From assembly GCA_963722715.1 (NCBI GenBank), contig CAVROA010000009.1:79272-143271 (forward strand): a DNA stretch of 64,000 nucleotides. Reading direction: 5' to 3'. Under the pieces are notes generated by a model. It had not been told where the DNA came from. It ran no database searches and saw nothing but the letters and a program-made list of their open reading frames with translations. Both the position numbers and the translations under genes were made by a program. Within the stretch, counting starts at the first letter, position 1. Each line of letters opens with the position of its first letter. This stretch comes from DASQGA01 sp963722715. Its GTDB lineage: Bacteria > Actinomycetota > Thermoleophilia > Gaiellales > Gaiellaceae. Of this stretch, positions 23,839 to 32,014 are shown one piece after another.

Positions 23839-24306
23839 CTAGGTCTCGCCGTCCCAGTACTCGACGTTGCTCTCGCGCCGGACCATGATGGTGTCTTCCT
23901 TGTTGCCCGGCCAGACGCCGATCTTGTCGCTGTCGGGATAGACCGCGGCGGACGGCTCGATCATCGTCGAGAGCATCAGAACCCGGACGGTGGCGTCCGT
24001 TCGGTTGGTGAGCCTGTGTGCCCCTTCGGGCCCGTCCGGAAAGCACACGACATCACCCGGATCGAGCTCCTCCTCCCCACCGGGATGCCGTACGGTCAAC
24101 GTCCCTTCGAGGACAACAAGCCACTCTTCGTTTCCATACTCGTAGTGGTACGGGCAATTGCTCTGGCCGGGCGGCAGCTCGTAGAGACTCCCGCCGAGCA
24201 TGGTCGCGCCGATCGAGGCGCCGAAACGAGCCATGCCGGCCCGGAAACCGTCGGGATCCGACTCGTCGTACTCCGGCTTGCCCGTGTTCAGGTTGAAACG
24301 CTGCAC
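23839..24306 (-). CDS. Cupin-domain protein with C-terminal YWDGE signature
   Basis: This is a single-cupin protein of 155 residues. The core has HYEYGNEEWLVVLEGTLTV and a second motif PGDVVCFPDGPEGAHRLTN, with His and Glu able to hold one metal ion. It ends in the sequence VEYWDGET, and the larger bicupin at 58438-59373 ends in DYWDGEAD after a similar YPxSxK segment, so both belong to one family. GTG 24306 lies 7 bases after the methyltransferase stop. It is the last gene of the haem-to-cupin run. The substrate is unknown; sugar or small-molecule binding is possible. Confidence 0.75.
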   Translation of the reverse strand: MQRFNLNTGKPEYDESDPDGFRAGMARFGASIGATMLGGSLYELPPGQSNCPYHYEYGNEEWLVVLEGTLTVRHPGGEEELDPGDVVCFPDGPEGAHRLTNRTDATVRVLMLSTMIEPSAAVYPDSDKIGVWPGNKEDTIMVRRESNVEYWDGET

Positions 24307-24313
24307 GCCCCGA

Positions 24314-24946
24314 TTATCCCTCCGCTCGACGGGCCATGACGGCCGTGCCCGGGCCGGCCGCGAACTCTTCGAATCCTTCGAAGCCAAGAGGCTCGAGCCG
24401 TTGGCGAAGCGTCTCGGTCGGAACGTAGATTGGAGTATCCGCGCCGGACGAGAACGCAAAGATCACCGTTCCGCCCGGTGCCGTCACACGAGCCAGCTCC
24501 TCGAAGAACGGGATCATGTTGAGGAGGACGACCAGGTCGAACGCCGCGGGCTCGATCGCGAGGGACGACGCATCGCCGACCTCGTAGCGAACACGGCCCG
24601 CGAGGTCGGCAGGAAGAAGCGCGCGCGCCTCCTCGACCATCTTCGGGGCGAGATCGACCCCGACCACCGCGGCCTCGGGAAAGCGGCGAGCGACGACCCT
24701 GGCAGCCGCACCGGTTCCGGTCCCGAGGTCGAGGATGTGCTGCGGGGTCGTGCCCAGCCGGTCGAGGGCAACGCCGAGCGGAATCATCGTCTCGGCCCCG
24801 CGGCGCTTGTCCCAGACCGGAGCGAGGTGCTCGAACTGCGAGCGAAGCGGTCGGCGCAGGACCCGCCAGAGACCCGGCCGCGCCACCACCGCCGTAGTGA
24901 CGAAGCGGGCGAAGCGCCTGCCGAGCCGCTCCAGTAGCGCGCTCAC
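24314..24946 (-). CDS. Class I SAM-dependent methyltransferase
   Basis: The 210-residue protein has the Rossmann methyltransferase motifs: motif I HILDLGTGTGAAARVVA (about 69-85), motif II VVGVDLAPKMVEEA, DASSLAI and a motif IV-like FDLVVLLNMIPFFEELARVTAPGG split around the acidic strand. An N-terminal amphipathic region (1-45) has the PLRSQFEHLAPVWDKR segment common to UbiE-like enzymes. The methyl acceptor is not identifiable. GTG 24946 overlaps the preceding stop by 4 bases, which links it tightly to the SAM hydrolase. Confidence 0.82.
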   Translation of the reverse strand: MSALLERLGRRFARFVTTAVVARPGLWRVLRRPLRSQFEHLAPVWDKRRGAETMIPLGVALDRLGTTPQHILDLGTGTGAAARVVARRFPEAAVVGVDLAPKMVEEARALLPADLAGRVRYEVGDASSLAIEPAAFDLVVLLNMIPFFEELARVTAPGGTVIFAFSSGADTPIYVPTETLRQRLEPLGFEGFEEFAAGPGTAVMARRAEG

Positions 24947-25734
24947 GCGTCGGTGCGACGGACACGCAGCTCGCGCCCCGGGCGAGCGAGCAGCATCTCG
25001 GCAGCGTTGCCGCCGTTCAGGGCGAGGGCGATGTTCTGGTAGGAGTCCTCGTACAGCACGATCTCTCCGGGCCTTACGTCCGCGAAGGTCCGTGCCGCGA
25101 CAGCGAAATACGCTTCGAAGCCGCTCTCGATCTCGACACGCGTGCCCGGCTCGATGCCGGCCGCCTTCAGATCGGCGCTCGTAGCGTTCAGCTGAACGTT
25201 CCCGAAGCGGTCGACGTAGAGAACCGTGGCGCGCAGCCGGGTCGAGCCGACCTCGGCGCGCGGGATGTCGATGTGTACCAGCTCGTCCACGGCGATCGCG
25301 GGCCCCAGGTCGCCGAGCTCGACGCCGGCGGCCAGGTGGGCAGCTGCCGGCGAGAAGAGGTCTCGTCCGTGGAAGGTCGCCGACACAGGCTCGAGCCTGT
25401 ACTTCGGGTTCTGGAGCTCGACTGCACGTTTGACGCCCCCGAGCTTCTCGGCGGCGACGAGCAGGAGGCCGTTGTCGGGACCGACGTAGAGCCGCCCGTC
25501 TTCCCCCTCGAGCGCCACCGGCCTTCGCGCCGTCCCGACACCGGGGTCGACGACCGCGAGATGGACGCCAATCGGCATGTAGGGGAGCGTGTTGGCGAGG
25601 ACGAGCGCGCCCTGGAGAACCCCTTGCGGGGCGATGCCATGGGTGATGTCGATGACCTCGACATCGGGCGCGATTCGCTTGATGACGCCGTGGCAGGTGC
25701 CCGCGAAGTCGTCCTCGAGCCCGAAGTCGGTCAG
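24943..25734 (-). CDS. SAM hydroxide adenosyltransferase (DUF62 family), apparent CTG start
   Basis: The family hydrolyses S-adenosylmethionine to adenosine and methionine. The conserved N-terminus FLTDFGLEDDFAGTCHGVIK, then DITHGI, LAVVDPGVGT, VGPDNGLL and YVDRFGNVQLN, are all present, as is the C-terminal SYQNIALALNGGNAAEMLL region (given here as SYQNIALALNGG). No ATG, GTG or TTG exists in frame upstream of residue about 57; the frame opens after a TAA at 25768-25770. The best start is CTG 25734, which overlaps the hemD stop as CTGA exactly like the GTGA overlaps of its neighbours and gives the normal length of 263 residues. ATG 25578 would delete the active-site N-terminus. Confidence 0.8.
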   Translation of the reverse strand: MTDFGLEDDFAGTCHGVIKRIAPDVEVIDITHGIAPQGVLQGALVLANTLPYMPIGVHLAVVDPGVGTARRPVALEGEDGRLYVGPDNGLLLVAAEKLGGVKRAVELQNPKYRLEPVSATFHGRDLFSPAAAHLAAGVELGDLGPAIAVDELVHIDIPRAEVGSTRLRATVLYVDRFGNVQLNATSADLKAAGIEPGTRVEIESGFEAYFAVAARTFADVRPGEIVLYEDSYQNIALALNGGNAAEMLLARPGRELRVRRTDA

Positions 25735-26402
25735 GAACGTGACGAAGCGATACGCGATGACGCGAGCTTAACCGCTGCCGTCAGGCCGTCCACATCGTGC
25801 GTTTCAGCCTCCTCGACGACATCGAGGCCTCGTGCTCGAGCCTCCGCAGAGGTGATAGGGCCGATCGTCACACAGGGAGCCGCGCTGCCGAGAGTGGCCA
25901 GGGCGCGTGCCGCCGAGGCGGACGCGAGCACGACGAGGTCGCTGTCGGGAAACTCGAGAACCTTCTCCGGCACGGTTCGGTAGAGCGGAAGCACGTCCGC
26001 CCCGAGCTCCTTGGCCAGCAGCGGCCGGGCATCCTCGGCGCCGGCGAAGAGAACCCGTCCGGCGGGCGATGGCAGCTCCTCGAGAAGTCCTTCCTGGGTC
26101 GAGCGGCGAGCGACAAGGGCAGGCTCCACGCCACGCTCCCGGACGGCCTCCGCGGTTCCCGGCCCGATGACGGCGACAGGGGGGAGAGGACCGTCGAGCC
26201 GTGCGAAGAGGAGCTCGGCGGCCACGCGGCTCGTCACGACCAGCCAGTCGTAGCCACCCAGGGAGACGGGCGGGCCTTCAAGGGGCTCGATCCGGATCAG
26301 CGGGCACTCGACGACGTCGAGACCGGAATCGCGTAGGCGCTCGGCGAGCTCGTCGTTCCCGCCCCGAGCGCGGGTGAGAGCGACCCGGACTGGTTTTGTC
26401 AC
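25731..26402 (-). CDS. hemD: Uroporphyrinogen-III synthase
   Basis: HemD cyclises hydroxymethylbilane to uroporphyrinogen III. The 223-residue protein has the weakly conserved but recognisable two-domain pattern: VRVALTRARGGNDELAERL at the start, CPLIRIEPLEG, YDWLVVTSRVAAELLFARL, VAVIGPGTAEAVRERG and, in domain two, VLFAGAEDARPLL, LPLYRTVPE and CVTIGPITSAEARARGLDV. Its position directly after hemC (GTGA overlap at 26399-26402) supports the call. GTG 26402 is used; the longer frame upstream overlaps hemC without similarity. Confidence 0.9.
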   Translation of the reverse strand: MTKPVRVALTRARGGNDELAERLRDSGLDVVECPLIRIEPLEGPPVSLGGYDWLVVTSRVAAELLFARLDGPLPPVAVIGPGTAEAVRERGVEPALVARRSTQEGLLEELPSPAGRVLFAGAEDARPLLAKELGADVLPLYRTVPEKVLEFPDSDLVVLASASAARALATLGSAAPCVTIGPITSAEARARGLDVVEEAETHDVDGLTAAVKLASSRIASSRS

Positions 26403-27232
26403 GACGGGACGGAGGCCAGGAGCTCTTCGGCCAGCGCGATCGGATCCTCGCCACGACGCCGCTCGATCCAGCTCCCGTCCTCCGCCGCGATCAACGCCGT
26501 CAGGCCCGTTCCGTCGTGGTGGGCCGCCACGGGCGCCAGACACCCCGCTCCGATCCGCCCCACGCACGTGCGCTCGGCCGACACGCGACGCCGGGTCTCC
26601 GGATGATCTGCCGAGACCACGCGTTCTTCCTCGCCCGTACGTACCTGGAGGGCGATTGCACCCTGGCCGGCCTCCGGCACCATGTCGACCGGCTCGAACC
26701 GCAAGCCGATCTCGGCGGAGAGCCCCAGCCGGTCGAGCCCCGCCGCGGCGAGCACGATCGCGTCGAGGCCCCGCTCACCGCGCTTCCGCAAGCGTGTCTC
26801 GACATTTCCTCGGAGTGGCTCGATCAGAAGGCCGGGCTCCGAGGCGAGAAGCTGAGCCCGCCTGCGAACCGATGCGGTTCCGATCCGCATCCCGGGCGCC
26901 AGCGCGGCCGCCCCGCAAAGCGCGTCGCGCGGATCCTCGCGCGGAAGGTAAGCGCCGACGACGAGGCCGGTCTCGTCCGTGGAGGTCATGTCCTTGGCCG
27001 AGTGGACGGCGACGTCGATGCGCCCCGCGAGGAGGGCCTCCTCAATCTCCTTCACGAAGACGCCGCGCTCGCCGATCTGGCCGAACGGCTTGGAGCGGTC
27101 GCGGTCGCCCGCAGTGGTGATGGGCACGAGCGCTACGTCGAGGTCGGGATTCGCGGCGCGCAGACGGTCGGCGGCGAGCTCCGCCTGCGTGAGCGCGAGC
27201 CTACTGCCGCGGGAGCCGAGCCGAACCAGCAC
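26399..27232 (-). CDS. hemC: Hydroxymethylbilane synthase (porphobilinogen deaminase)
   Basis: This enzyme polymerises four porphobilinogens into hydroxymethylbilane. Motifs include LGSRGSRLALTQAELA, ITTAGDRD, GVFVKEIEEALLAGRIDVAVHSAKDM (read in two overlapping parts), GTASVRRRAQLL, LRGNVETRL and GQGAIALQVR. The cofactor-bearing cysteine lies in RIGAGCLAPVA. GTG 27232 gives 277 residues; homologues are about 300, and upstream GTG 27268 or TTG 27340 would extend into poorly conserved Arg-rich sequence. The 126-base gap after hemA contains a TATACC-type hexamer, so a separate promoter is possible. Confidence 0.92.
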   Translation of the reverse strand: MLVRLGSRGSRLALTQAELAADRLRAANPDLDVALVPITTAGDRDRSKPFGQIGERGVFVKEIEEALLAGRIDVAVHSAKDMTSTDETGLVVGAYLPREDPRDALCGAAALAPGMRIGTASVRRRAQLLASEPGLLIEPLRGNVETRLRKRGERGLDAIVLAAAGLDRLGLSAEIGLRFEPVDMVPEAGQGAIALQVRTGEEERVVSADHPETRRRVSAERTCVGRIGAGCLAPVAAHHDGTGLTALIAAEDGSWIERRRGEDPIALAEELLASVPS

Positions 27233-27358
27233 GGCAGCGCGCCCGCGACCACGCTCTCGTCTCGCCACACCCGCGCGAGCCGGGCGGTCGGGCTCGGAGG
27301 AAGGTATACGGAGCCTGCACCGGAAGCGGGCGGCCCACAAGCAACCGCGTCTCGATCT

Positions 27359-28639
27359 TCAGCGATCCTCCTCAACGAGGCCGAAGAGATGGCGCACGGC
27401 CTCAGCATAGTGGACGCCGTCGGCTGTCCCGGTCGGCGCAGCAGCCGCCTCCTTCAAGCGCACCGTCGGAAGGTGCAGAAGCTTGTTGACGATCTGCGTC
27501 GTCAGCGACTCGACCGCCCGCCGCTCGCGCGGAGACAGCGCACCCAGGCGCGGCTCGGCGCGGGCGAGCTCTTGGGCTCGGATCGTCTCGGCGAGCTCGC
27601 GGAGCGAGGTGATCGCCGGAACCACATCGCGGGAGCGCTGCCAGGCTCGGAACTGCTCGGCCTCGTCGGCGACGATCGCCTCGGCCCGGTCCAGCTCCTC
27701 CGTGCGACCGTCAGCACTCTGGGTCACCACACGCTGGAGGTCGTCGATGTCGTAGAGGTAGCAGCCGGGGAGATCGTTGATGGCCGGGTCGAGGTCGCGG
27801 GGAACCGCGATGTCGACGAAGAAGACGGGGCGCTCGCGTCCGCCGGCCAGTGCTCGCTCGACCTGCTCGGTGGTGACCAGGTACCCCGTGGAGCCCGTGG
27901 AGGACACCACCACGTCGGCCAGCGCCAGCTCGTCCTCGAGAGCCTCGAGCGAGGTCGCCCGCCCACCGAAGCGCTCCGCGAGCCGTGCTGCGCGCTCGAG
28001 TGACCGGTTCGCGACCACGATCCCGCTCGCTCCACGGGCTACGAGCTCGAGCGCCGCCAGCTCGCCGATCTTGCCGGCGCCCAGCAGGAGCACCTTCGTG
28101 CCCCGGATGTCTTCGAAGACACGCTCGACCAGTTCCGCGGCGGCGGTCGAGACGGAGGCGGGATTCTCGGCGATCCCGGTCTCCGAACGCACTCGCTTGC
28201 CGGCTCGGAGGGCATGGCGGAAGAGGCGGTGCAGTGCCGGACCGGTTGCGTCGGCTTCCTGGGCTGCCTCGTAGGCGGAACGGATCTGGCCGAGGATCTG
28301 GCCCTCGCCCCGGATCATCGAGTCGAGCCCGGCAGCCACACGGAAGAGATGGACCACAGCGTCCTCGTCCACCAGCGTGTAGAGCGATCCCTCGAGCTCG
28401 CCGGCCGGGAGCCCCGCCAACGTTGCCAGTGCGCCGGCACCGCGCTCGAGCGCTCCCGCGGAGTCGTCGCAGGCCAGATAGAGCTCGGTCCGGTTGCACG
28501 TCGAGAGCGCCACCGCTTCGCCGTCCTCCCCCGCAAGCGTGGCGGCGATCTCCCCGGCCCGGCCGGATCCGAACGCGATCAGCTCCCGGAGCTCTACTGG
28601 AGCGTGGCGGTGCGACGTTCCGACGAGCACGACGTTCAT
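27359..28639 (-). CDS. hemA: Glutamyl-tRNA reductase
   Basis: The first committed step of C5-pathway tetrapyrrole synthesis reduces Glu-tRNA to glutamate-1-semialdehyde with NADPH. The 426 residues carry VGTSHRHAPVELRE, the catalytic Cys in ALSTCNRTELY (about residue 48), GLDSMIRGEGQILGQI, VLLLGAGKIGELA for NADPH and DIAVPRDLDP. The C-terminal dimerisation domain ends VRHLFGL. ATG 28639 follows the HemX/CcsA-like gene by 1 base. The absence of hemL and hemB here means the pathway continues elsewhere. Confidence 0.96.
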   Translation of the reverse strand: MNVVLVGTSHRHAPVELRELIAFGSGRAGEIAATLAGEDGEAVALSTCNRTELYLACDDSAGALERGAGALATLAGLPAGELEGSLYTLVDEDAVVHLFRVAAGLDSMIRGEGQILGQIRSAYEAAQEADATGPALHRLFRHALRAGKRVRSETGIAENPASVSTAAAELVERVFEDIRGTKVLLLGAGKIGELAALELVARGASGIVVANRSLERAARLAERFGGRATSLEALEDELALADVVVSSTGSTGYLVTTEQVERALAGGRERPVFFVDIAVPRDLDPAINDLPGCYLYDIDDLQRVVTQSADGRTEELDRAEAIVADEAEQFRAWQRSRDVVPAITSLRELAETIRAQELARAEPRLGALSPRERRAVESLTTQIVNKLLHLPTVRLKEAAAAPTGTADGVHYAEAVRHLFGLVEEDR

Positions 28640-28640
28640 G

Positions 28641-29438
28641 TCAGAAATGTCCGATCGGCGTGATCACAAGCCGTAGGACGAGCACGAGCAGGAAGCCGGC
28701 GATCGCGAGCTGGGCCGTTCGGCGGCCGCGCCAGCCAAGCCCGTAGCGAAGAATGACGAAGGCGGCATAGAGCGCCCACGTCCCCAGCGCGACGGCCATG
28801 GTCGCGTCGAGGGCCACGCCCTCCGACTCAACCCGTGCGACCCCGATCGCAAGCCCCGCCGTGAGTGCGGGCAGGGCGACGGCGATCGTCCGCCCCGTCA
28901 GCCGGTCGAGTGCTGCCAGAGATGGCGCCCGCTGGCGGAGAACGCCCGGCTCGCGCCGCTTCAACCGCCTGTCCTGACTGAGGTAGAGGGCCGCCAGGCC
29001 GGCGGCGATGGTGAAGCCGGCGAAGGCGGCCAGGACGAGCCCGACGTGGAGCGCCAGGAAGGCGTCGTCAAAAGAGCTGGTGCGAGGGACACCGGCACCG
29101 CCTGCCGCCCACGCGAGCACCAGAAGGCCGAGCGCAAGCGGCATCACGACGGCGCCGAGCAGCCGGAAACTCGGACGGCAGCCCCAGATCAGGTAGGCGC
29201 CGACGCACATCCACACGAAGAGGTTCAGTGAACCGGCCCAGGTACTCCAGGGCCATCCCCCGGCCCGCGCCACCTGAAGCCCGAGCAGGGCGGTCTGTGC
29301 GAGCCAGCCGAGCCTGACGCCCCAGATCGCGTACCGGCCAAGCCGACCCGGGCGAATCGTCTCGCCCGCATAGGCGATGGCTGCCTCGCCGTAGCCGAGG
29401 AGCGCGGGCCAGAGGAGGAGCACGGCCGCTTCGCCCAT
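28641..29438 (-). CDS. HemX/CcsA-like cytochrome c assembly membrane protein
   Basis: The 265-residue protein has about eight hydrophobic helices and belongs to the CcsA/CcmC/HemX superfamily of haem-handling membrane proteins. Recognisable parts are WSTWAGSLNLFVWMCVGAYL, LHVGLVLAAFAGFTIAAGLAALYL with the conserved His, and LYLSQDRRLKRR. The tryptophan-rich WGxxWxWD loop of CcmC and CcmF is not present, which favours HemX, the partner that sits next to hemA in Firmicutes. ATG 29438 overlaps the CcmD-like stop by one base (TGATG) and hemA starts 1 base after its stop. A role in haem delivery or in controlling HemA level is likely. Confidence 0.78.
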   Translation of the reverse strand: MGEAAVLLLWPALLGYGEAAIAYAGETIRPGRLGRYAIWGVRLGWLAQTALLGLQVARAGGWPWSTWAGSLNLFVWMCVGAYLIWGCRPSFRLLGAVVMPLALGLLVLAWAAGGAGVPRTSSFDDAFLALHVGLVLAAFAGFTIAAGLAALYLSQDRRLKRREPGVLRQRAPSLAALDRLTGRTIAVALPALTAGLAIGVARVESEGVALDATMAVALGTWALYAAFVILRYGLGWRGRRTAQLAIAGFLLVLVLRLVITPIGHF

Positions 29439-29638
29439 CAGGAAGCGGTCCGGACGGGCTCGGCCGGCTCGACCTTGGGCGCTCCGCCGGCGACGCGGCG
29501 CTCCGCGGCCAGGCGGGCAAGCCGTGTGAGTTCCCGCTCGAGACGCGCCAGCTTGAAGGCGTAGATGACCACGTAGAGGAGGACGACCGCAAGGACGACG
29601 AGATAGGCGGCGGTCACGTACTTCTCGGCCGTCGTCAA
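29438..29638 (-). CDS. ccmD: CcmD-like small membrane protein
   Basis: The 66-residue protein has one transmembrane helix (about 8-29; TAAYLVVLAVVLLYVVIYAF) followed by a basic KLARLERELTRLARLA amphipathic helix, the standard layout of CcmD. In the Ccm haem exporter, CcmD stabilises CcmC and releases holo-CcmE. Length, topology and its place right after ccmC support the call more than sequence. The TTG start overlaps the ccmC stop by 4 bases (TTGA). Confidence 0.7.
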   Translation of the reverse strand: MTTAEKYVTAAYLVVLAVVLLYVVIYAFKLARLERELTRLARLAAERRVAGGAPKVEPAEPVRTAS

Positions 29639-30318
29639 GCGAGCGCCTCCTCGAGATCCCTGAGGCGCGCGTCCAAGCGCTTGCCGAGCAGCTCATTCGC
29701 GTAGAGAGACCCCGCGAGCGCGAGCGTGCCCGCGAGGCAGATGCAGAACACAAAGAACATCGAGCCCGCCATCTGAGGGCCATCCCGCGTGAACACAGTC
29801 GGGTGGATGAAGCCCTCGGCGAGCCGAATGGCCAGGAAGCTGACCGGTATCAGCACGACGCCGAAGAGCGCGTAGACAGCCGACGTGCGCTCTCTCCGTG
29901 GCCCGGGCTCCGTCGAGTAGCGAAGCATGAAGTAGGCGGAGTAGAAGAGGAAGAGGACGAGAAAGAGCACGAGCTGGCGCTCGCCCCAATTCCACCAGAC
30001 GCCCCATGAGATCCGCGCCCAGATCGAGCCGGTCACGAGCGTGAGGATCCCGAAGATGACGCCCATGTGCACGGCCGTATAGCTCTCGAGGTCGTATCGG
30101 GGCTCGCGCGTCCAGAGGAGTCGTAGCGCCTTCCACGCCCCCCAGCCGAAGCACGCGTACGCCGTGAGGGCGACCGGGACGTGGATGTAGAAGATCCGCT
30201 GGCTGAAGCCCTGGTCGACGTCGTCGGGAACCCAGAAGAATGCGAGCGAGATCCCGGCGAGCAGGAGGAGGGCGGCCGTCGAAGCGAGCGCGACGCCGCG
30301 GTTATTCCGTAACCACAT
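29635..30318 (-). CDS. ccmC: Haem exporter protein CcmC
   Basis: CcmC presents haem on the outer face of the membrane during cytochrome c maturation. The 227 residues have six hydrophobic helices and the Trp-rich loop ISWGVWWNWGERQLVLFLVL, where WGxWWxW is diagnostic although the following Asp is replaced by Gly. Conserved histidines lie in FYIHVPVA and GFIHPTVF, flanking the loop. ATG 30318 is used: it overlaps the ccmB stop by 17 bases and homologues begin shortly before the first helix. Confidence 0.9.
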   Translation of the reverse strand: MWLRNNRGVALASTAALLLLAGISLAFFWVPDDVDQGFSQRIFYIHVPVALTAYACFGWGAWKALRLLWTREPRYDLESYTAVHMGVIFGILTLVTGSIWARISWGVWWNWGERQLVLFLVLFLFYSAYFMLRYSTEPGPRRERTSAVYALFGVVLIPVSFLAIRLAEGFIHPTVFTRDGPQMAGSMFFVFCICLAGTLALAGSLYANELLGKRLDARLRDLEEALA

Positions 30319-30940
30319 ACTCAAAGCTGGCCCAGGACAGGATCGCAAAAAGCAGGTCGTAGAGGGCGAGGAAGCCGAGGTAGCGAGCCGGCTCCTCTGC
30401 GACGGTCGCCCCGACGCCGCCCACGATCACGGGAATCGCCAGCGGGAGGAAGAGAAGCGGCAGCAGGAGCTCGCGCGCGCGGCTGGCTGCGGCCATGGCC
30501 GCCAAGAGCGTTCCGACAGCCGCGATCCCGACATCGGCCAGGAGTACCGCCACGATCAGCGTCGCATCCACCGGGGCGAAGAAGAGCGCGAAGGCGGGGA
30601 GCGCGACCGCTTCCGCCAGGAGCAGGAACGCCATCACGCTCGCCCCCTTCGCAAGCCAGATCGCGCTCCGGTCGCACGGAGCAAGAACGAGACCGTCGAG
30701 GAGCCGCTGCTCGCGCTCGGCGGCGAAGGCGCGGGTCAGACCCAGCAGCGCAGTGAAGACGATCGCAACCCAGAGCAGGCCACCGGCGGCAAGATCCGAC
30801 GAGTCGGATGGGAGCGCGAAGTGGAAGACGACGAGCGTCGAGACCACGAAGAGGAGCATGGCCGGCAGGGTGTCGCGAGAGCGGAGCTCCAAGAGAATGT
30901 CCTTGCGGGCGAGCGCGGCGACGTCGCCGAGGTAGGTCAC
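30302..30940 (-). CDS. ccmB: Haem exporter permease CcmB
   Basis: The 212-residue membrane permease is the ABC partner of CcmA. It has six hydrophobic helices and the CcmB opening ALARKDILLELRSRDTL, then LVVFHFAL, the cytoplasmic loop FAAEREQRLLDGLVLAP and LLLPLLFLPLAIPVIVGG. In the Ccm system CcmAB uses ATP to release holo-CcmE or export a partner of haem. GTG 30940 overlaps the ccmA stop (GTGA) and the 3' end overlaps ccmC. Confidence 0.92.
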   Translation of the reverse strand: MTYLGDVAALARKDILLELRSRDTLPAMLLFVVSTLVVFHFALPSDSSDLAAGGLLWVAIVFTALLGLTRAFAAEREQRLLDGLVLAPCDRSAIWLAKGASVMAFLLLAEAVALPAFALFFAPVDATLIVAVLLADVGIAAVGTLLAAMAAASRARELLLPLLFLPLAIPVIVGGVGATVAEEPARYLGFLALYDLLFAILSWASFEYVVTE

Positions 30941-31530
30941 GCCGCTCTCGCAAGGTCGAGGCGAGCCGTCGCGAGCTTCCCGAGCCGGTCTGGCTCGTGC
31001 GTCGAAGCAACGACCGTACGTGCACCCTGGAGCGACTCGAGCTCGGCGTCGAGGAGCGTCGCGCCCGCTGGGTCGAGGCCCGTGTACGGCTCATCGAGAA
31101 GCAGGAGGCGCGGCTCGTGGAGGAGGGCGCGGCAAAGTGCGAGGCGCTGCACCATGCCGCGGGAGAAGACCGAGACGCGATCGTGCCTCGCGTCCCAGAG
31201 CAGGAAGCGCTCCAGAAGCATGCCGATTCGCTCCCGCCGTTCCGGCACGCGGTAGAGGCGCCCGTAGAGATCGAGGTTCTCGACCGCGGTCAGTTCCCGG
31301 AAGACGAGCGGCTCATGGGCGAGATACCCGATCTCGCCTCGCTCGGCGGCGACGTCGATCGTCCCGCCCGTGGGAGCGAGGAGTCCCGCGCACAGCCCGA
31401 GCAGCGTGGACTTCCCGGAGCCGTTCGGCCCCGTCACGACGAGGAAGTCACGGTCTCCGACGTCAAGGTCGAGACCGCGAAGGATCCGCTTGGAGCCGAA
31501 CCGGCGCTCGAGGCCGCGGGCAACGATCAC
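30937..31530 (-). CDS. ccmA: Haem exporter ATPase CcmA
   Basis: The 197-residue ABC ATPase has Walker A TGPNGSGKSTLLGLCAG, Q-loop region YLAHEPLVFRELTAVENL, signature FSRGMVQRLALCRAL (an SRGM variant of LSGGQ, common in CcmA), Walker B LLLLDEPYTGLD and a switch His in VVASTHEPD. GTG 31530 is used because homologues start at the GLERRFG strand and it lies 4 bases after the mog stop. It is made with CcmB and CcmC from one overlapping message. Confidence 0.9.
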   Translation of the reverse strand: MIVARGLERRFGSKRILRGLDLDVGDRDFLVVTGPNGSGKSTLLGLCAGLLAPTGGTIDVAAERGEIGYLAHEPLVFRELTAVENLDLYGRLYRVPERRERIGMLLERFLLWDARHDRVSVFSRGMVQRLALCRALLHEPRLLLLDEPYTGLDPAGATLLDAELESLQGARTVVASTHEPDRLGKLATARLDLARAA

Positions 31531-31534
31531 GCGA

Positions 31535-32014
31535 TCACGTCTGACTGTGCGTGGTTGCCGTTTCTGACAACAAGGCCAGCGCATGGCCGAGGGCCGGCCG
31601 CAAGACCGCAAACCCGTCCCGACAACCGCCCGGAGAGCCGGGAAGATTCACGATCAAGGTGTGCCCGACGACGCCGGCCAAGCCCCGTGAGAGGAGACCG
31701 TGCGGAGTGCGACGGATCGCGTCCGCACGGATGGCCTCGGCGATACCAGGCGCCGGCCGTTCGAGAACGCTCGCCGTCGCTTCCGGGGTCACGTCCCTCG
31801 GGGCGACCCCGGTGCCGCCGGTCGTGAGGACCAGGGAGGCCTCCGCAGAAAGCCCGCGGAGCGCCGTTGCGATCTCGTCGTGCTCGTCCGGAACAACGCG
31901 GCGTTCCACCTCGTGCCCCTCCGTCCGAAGCAGCGACTCGAGCTCGTCTCCACTCAGGTCCTCGCGCTCGCCGGCGGCAACGCCGTCGGAGATGGTCAGC
32001 ACCGCCGCTCTCAT
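31535..32014 (-). CDS. Molybdopterin adenylyltransferase (MogA/MoaB family)
   Basis: MogA-type enzymes adenylylate molybdopterin before molybdate insertion by MoeA. The 159 residues include AVLTISDGVAAGERED (Mog start), VVPDEHDEI, LVLTTGGTGVAPRDVTPEA, the hallmark TTGGTG loop, and HTLIVNLPGSPGG near the C-terminus. Whether it is catalytic like MogA or of the MoaB type cannot be told. ATG overlaps the moaC stop (ATGA). moeA is encoded at 42036-43241. Confidence 0.88.
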   Translation of the reverse strand: MRAAVLTISDGVAAGEREDLSGDELESLLRTEGHEVERRVVPDEHDEIATALRGLSAEASLVLTTGGTGVAPRDVTPEATASVLERPAPGIAEAIRADAIRRTPHGLLSRGLAGVVGHTLIVNLPGSPGGCRDGFAVLRPALGHALALLSETATTHSQT

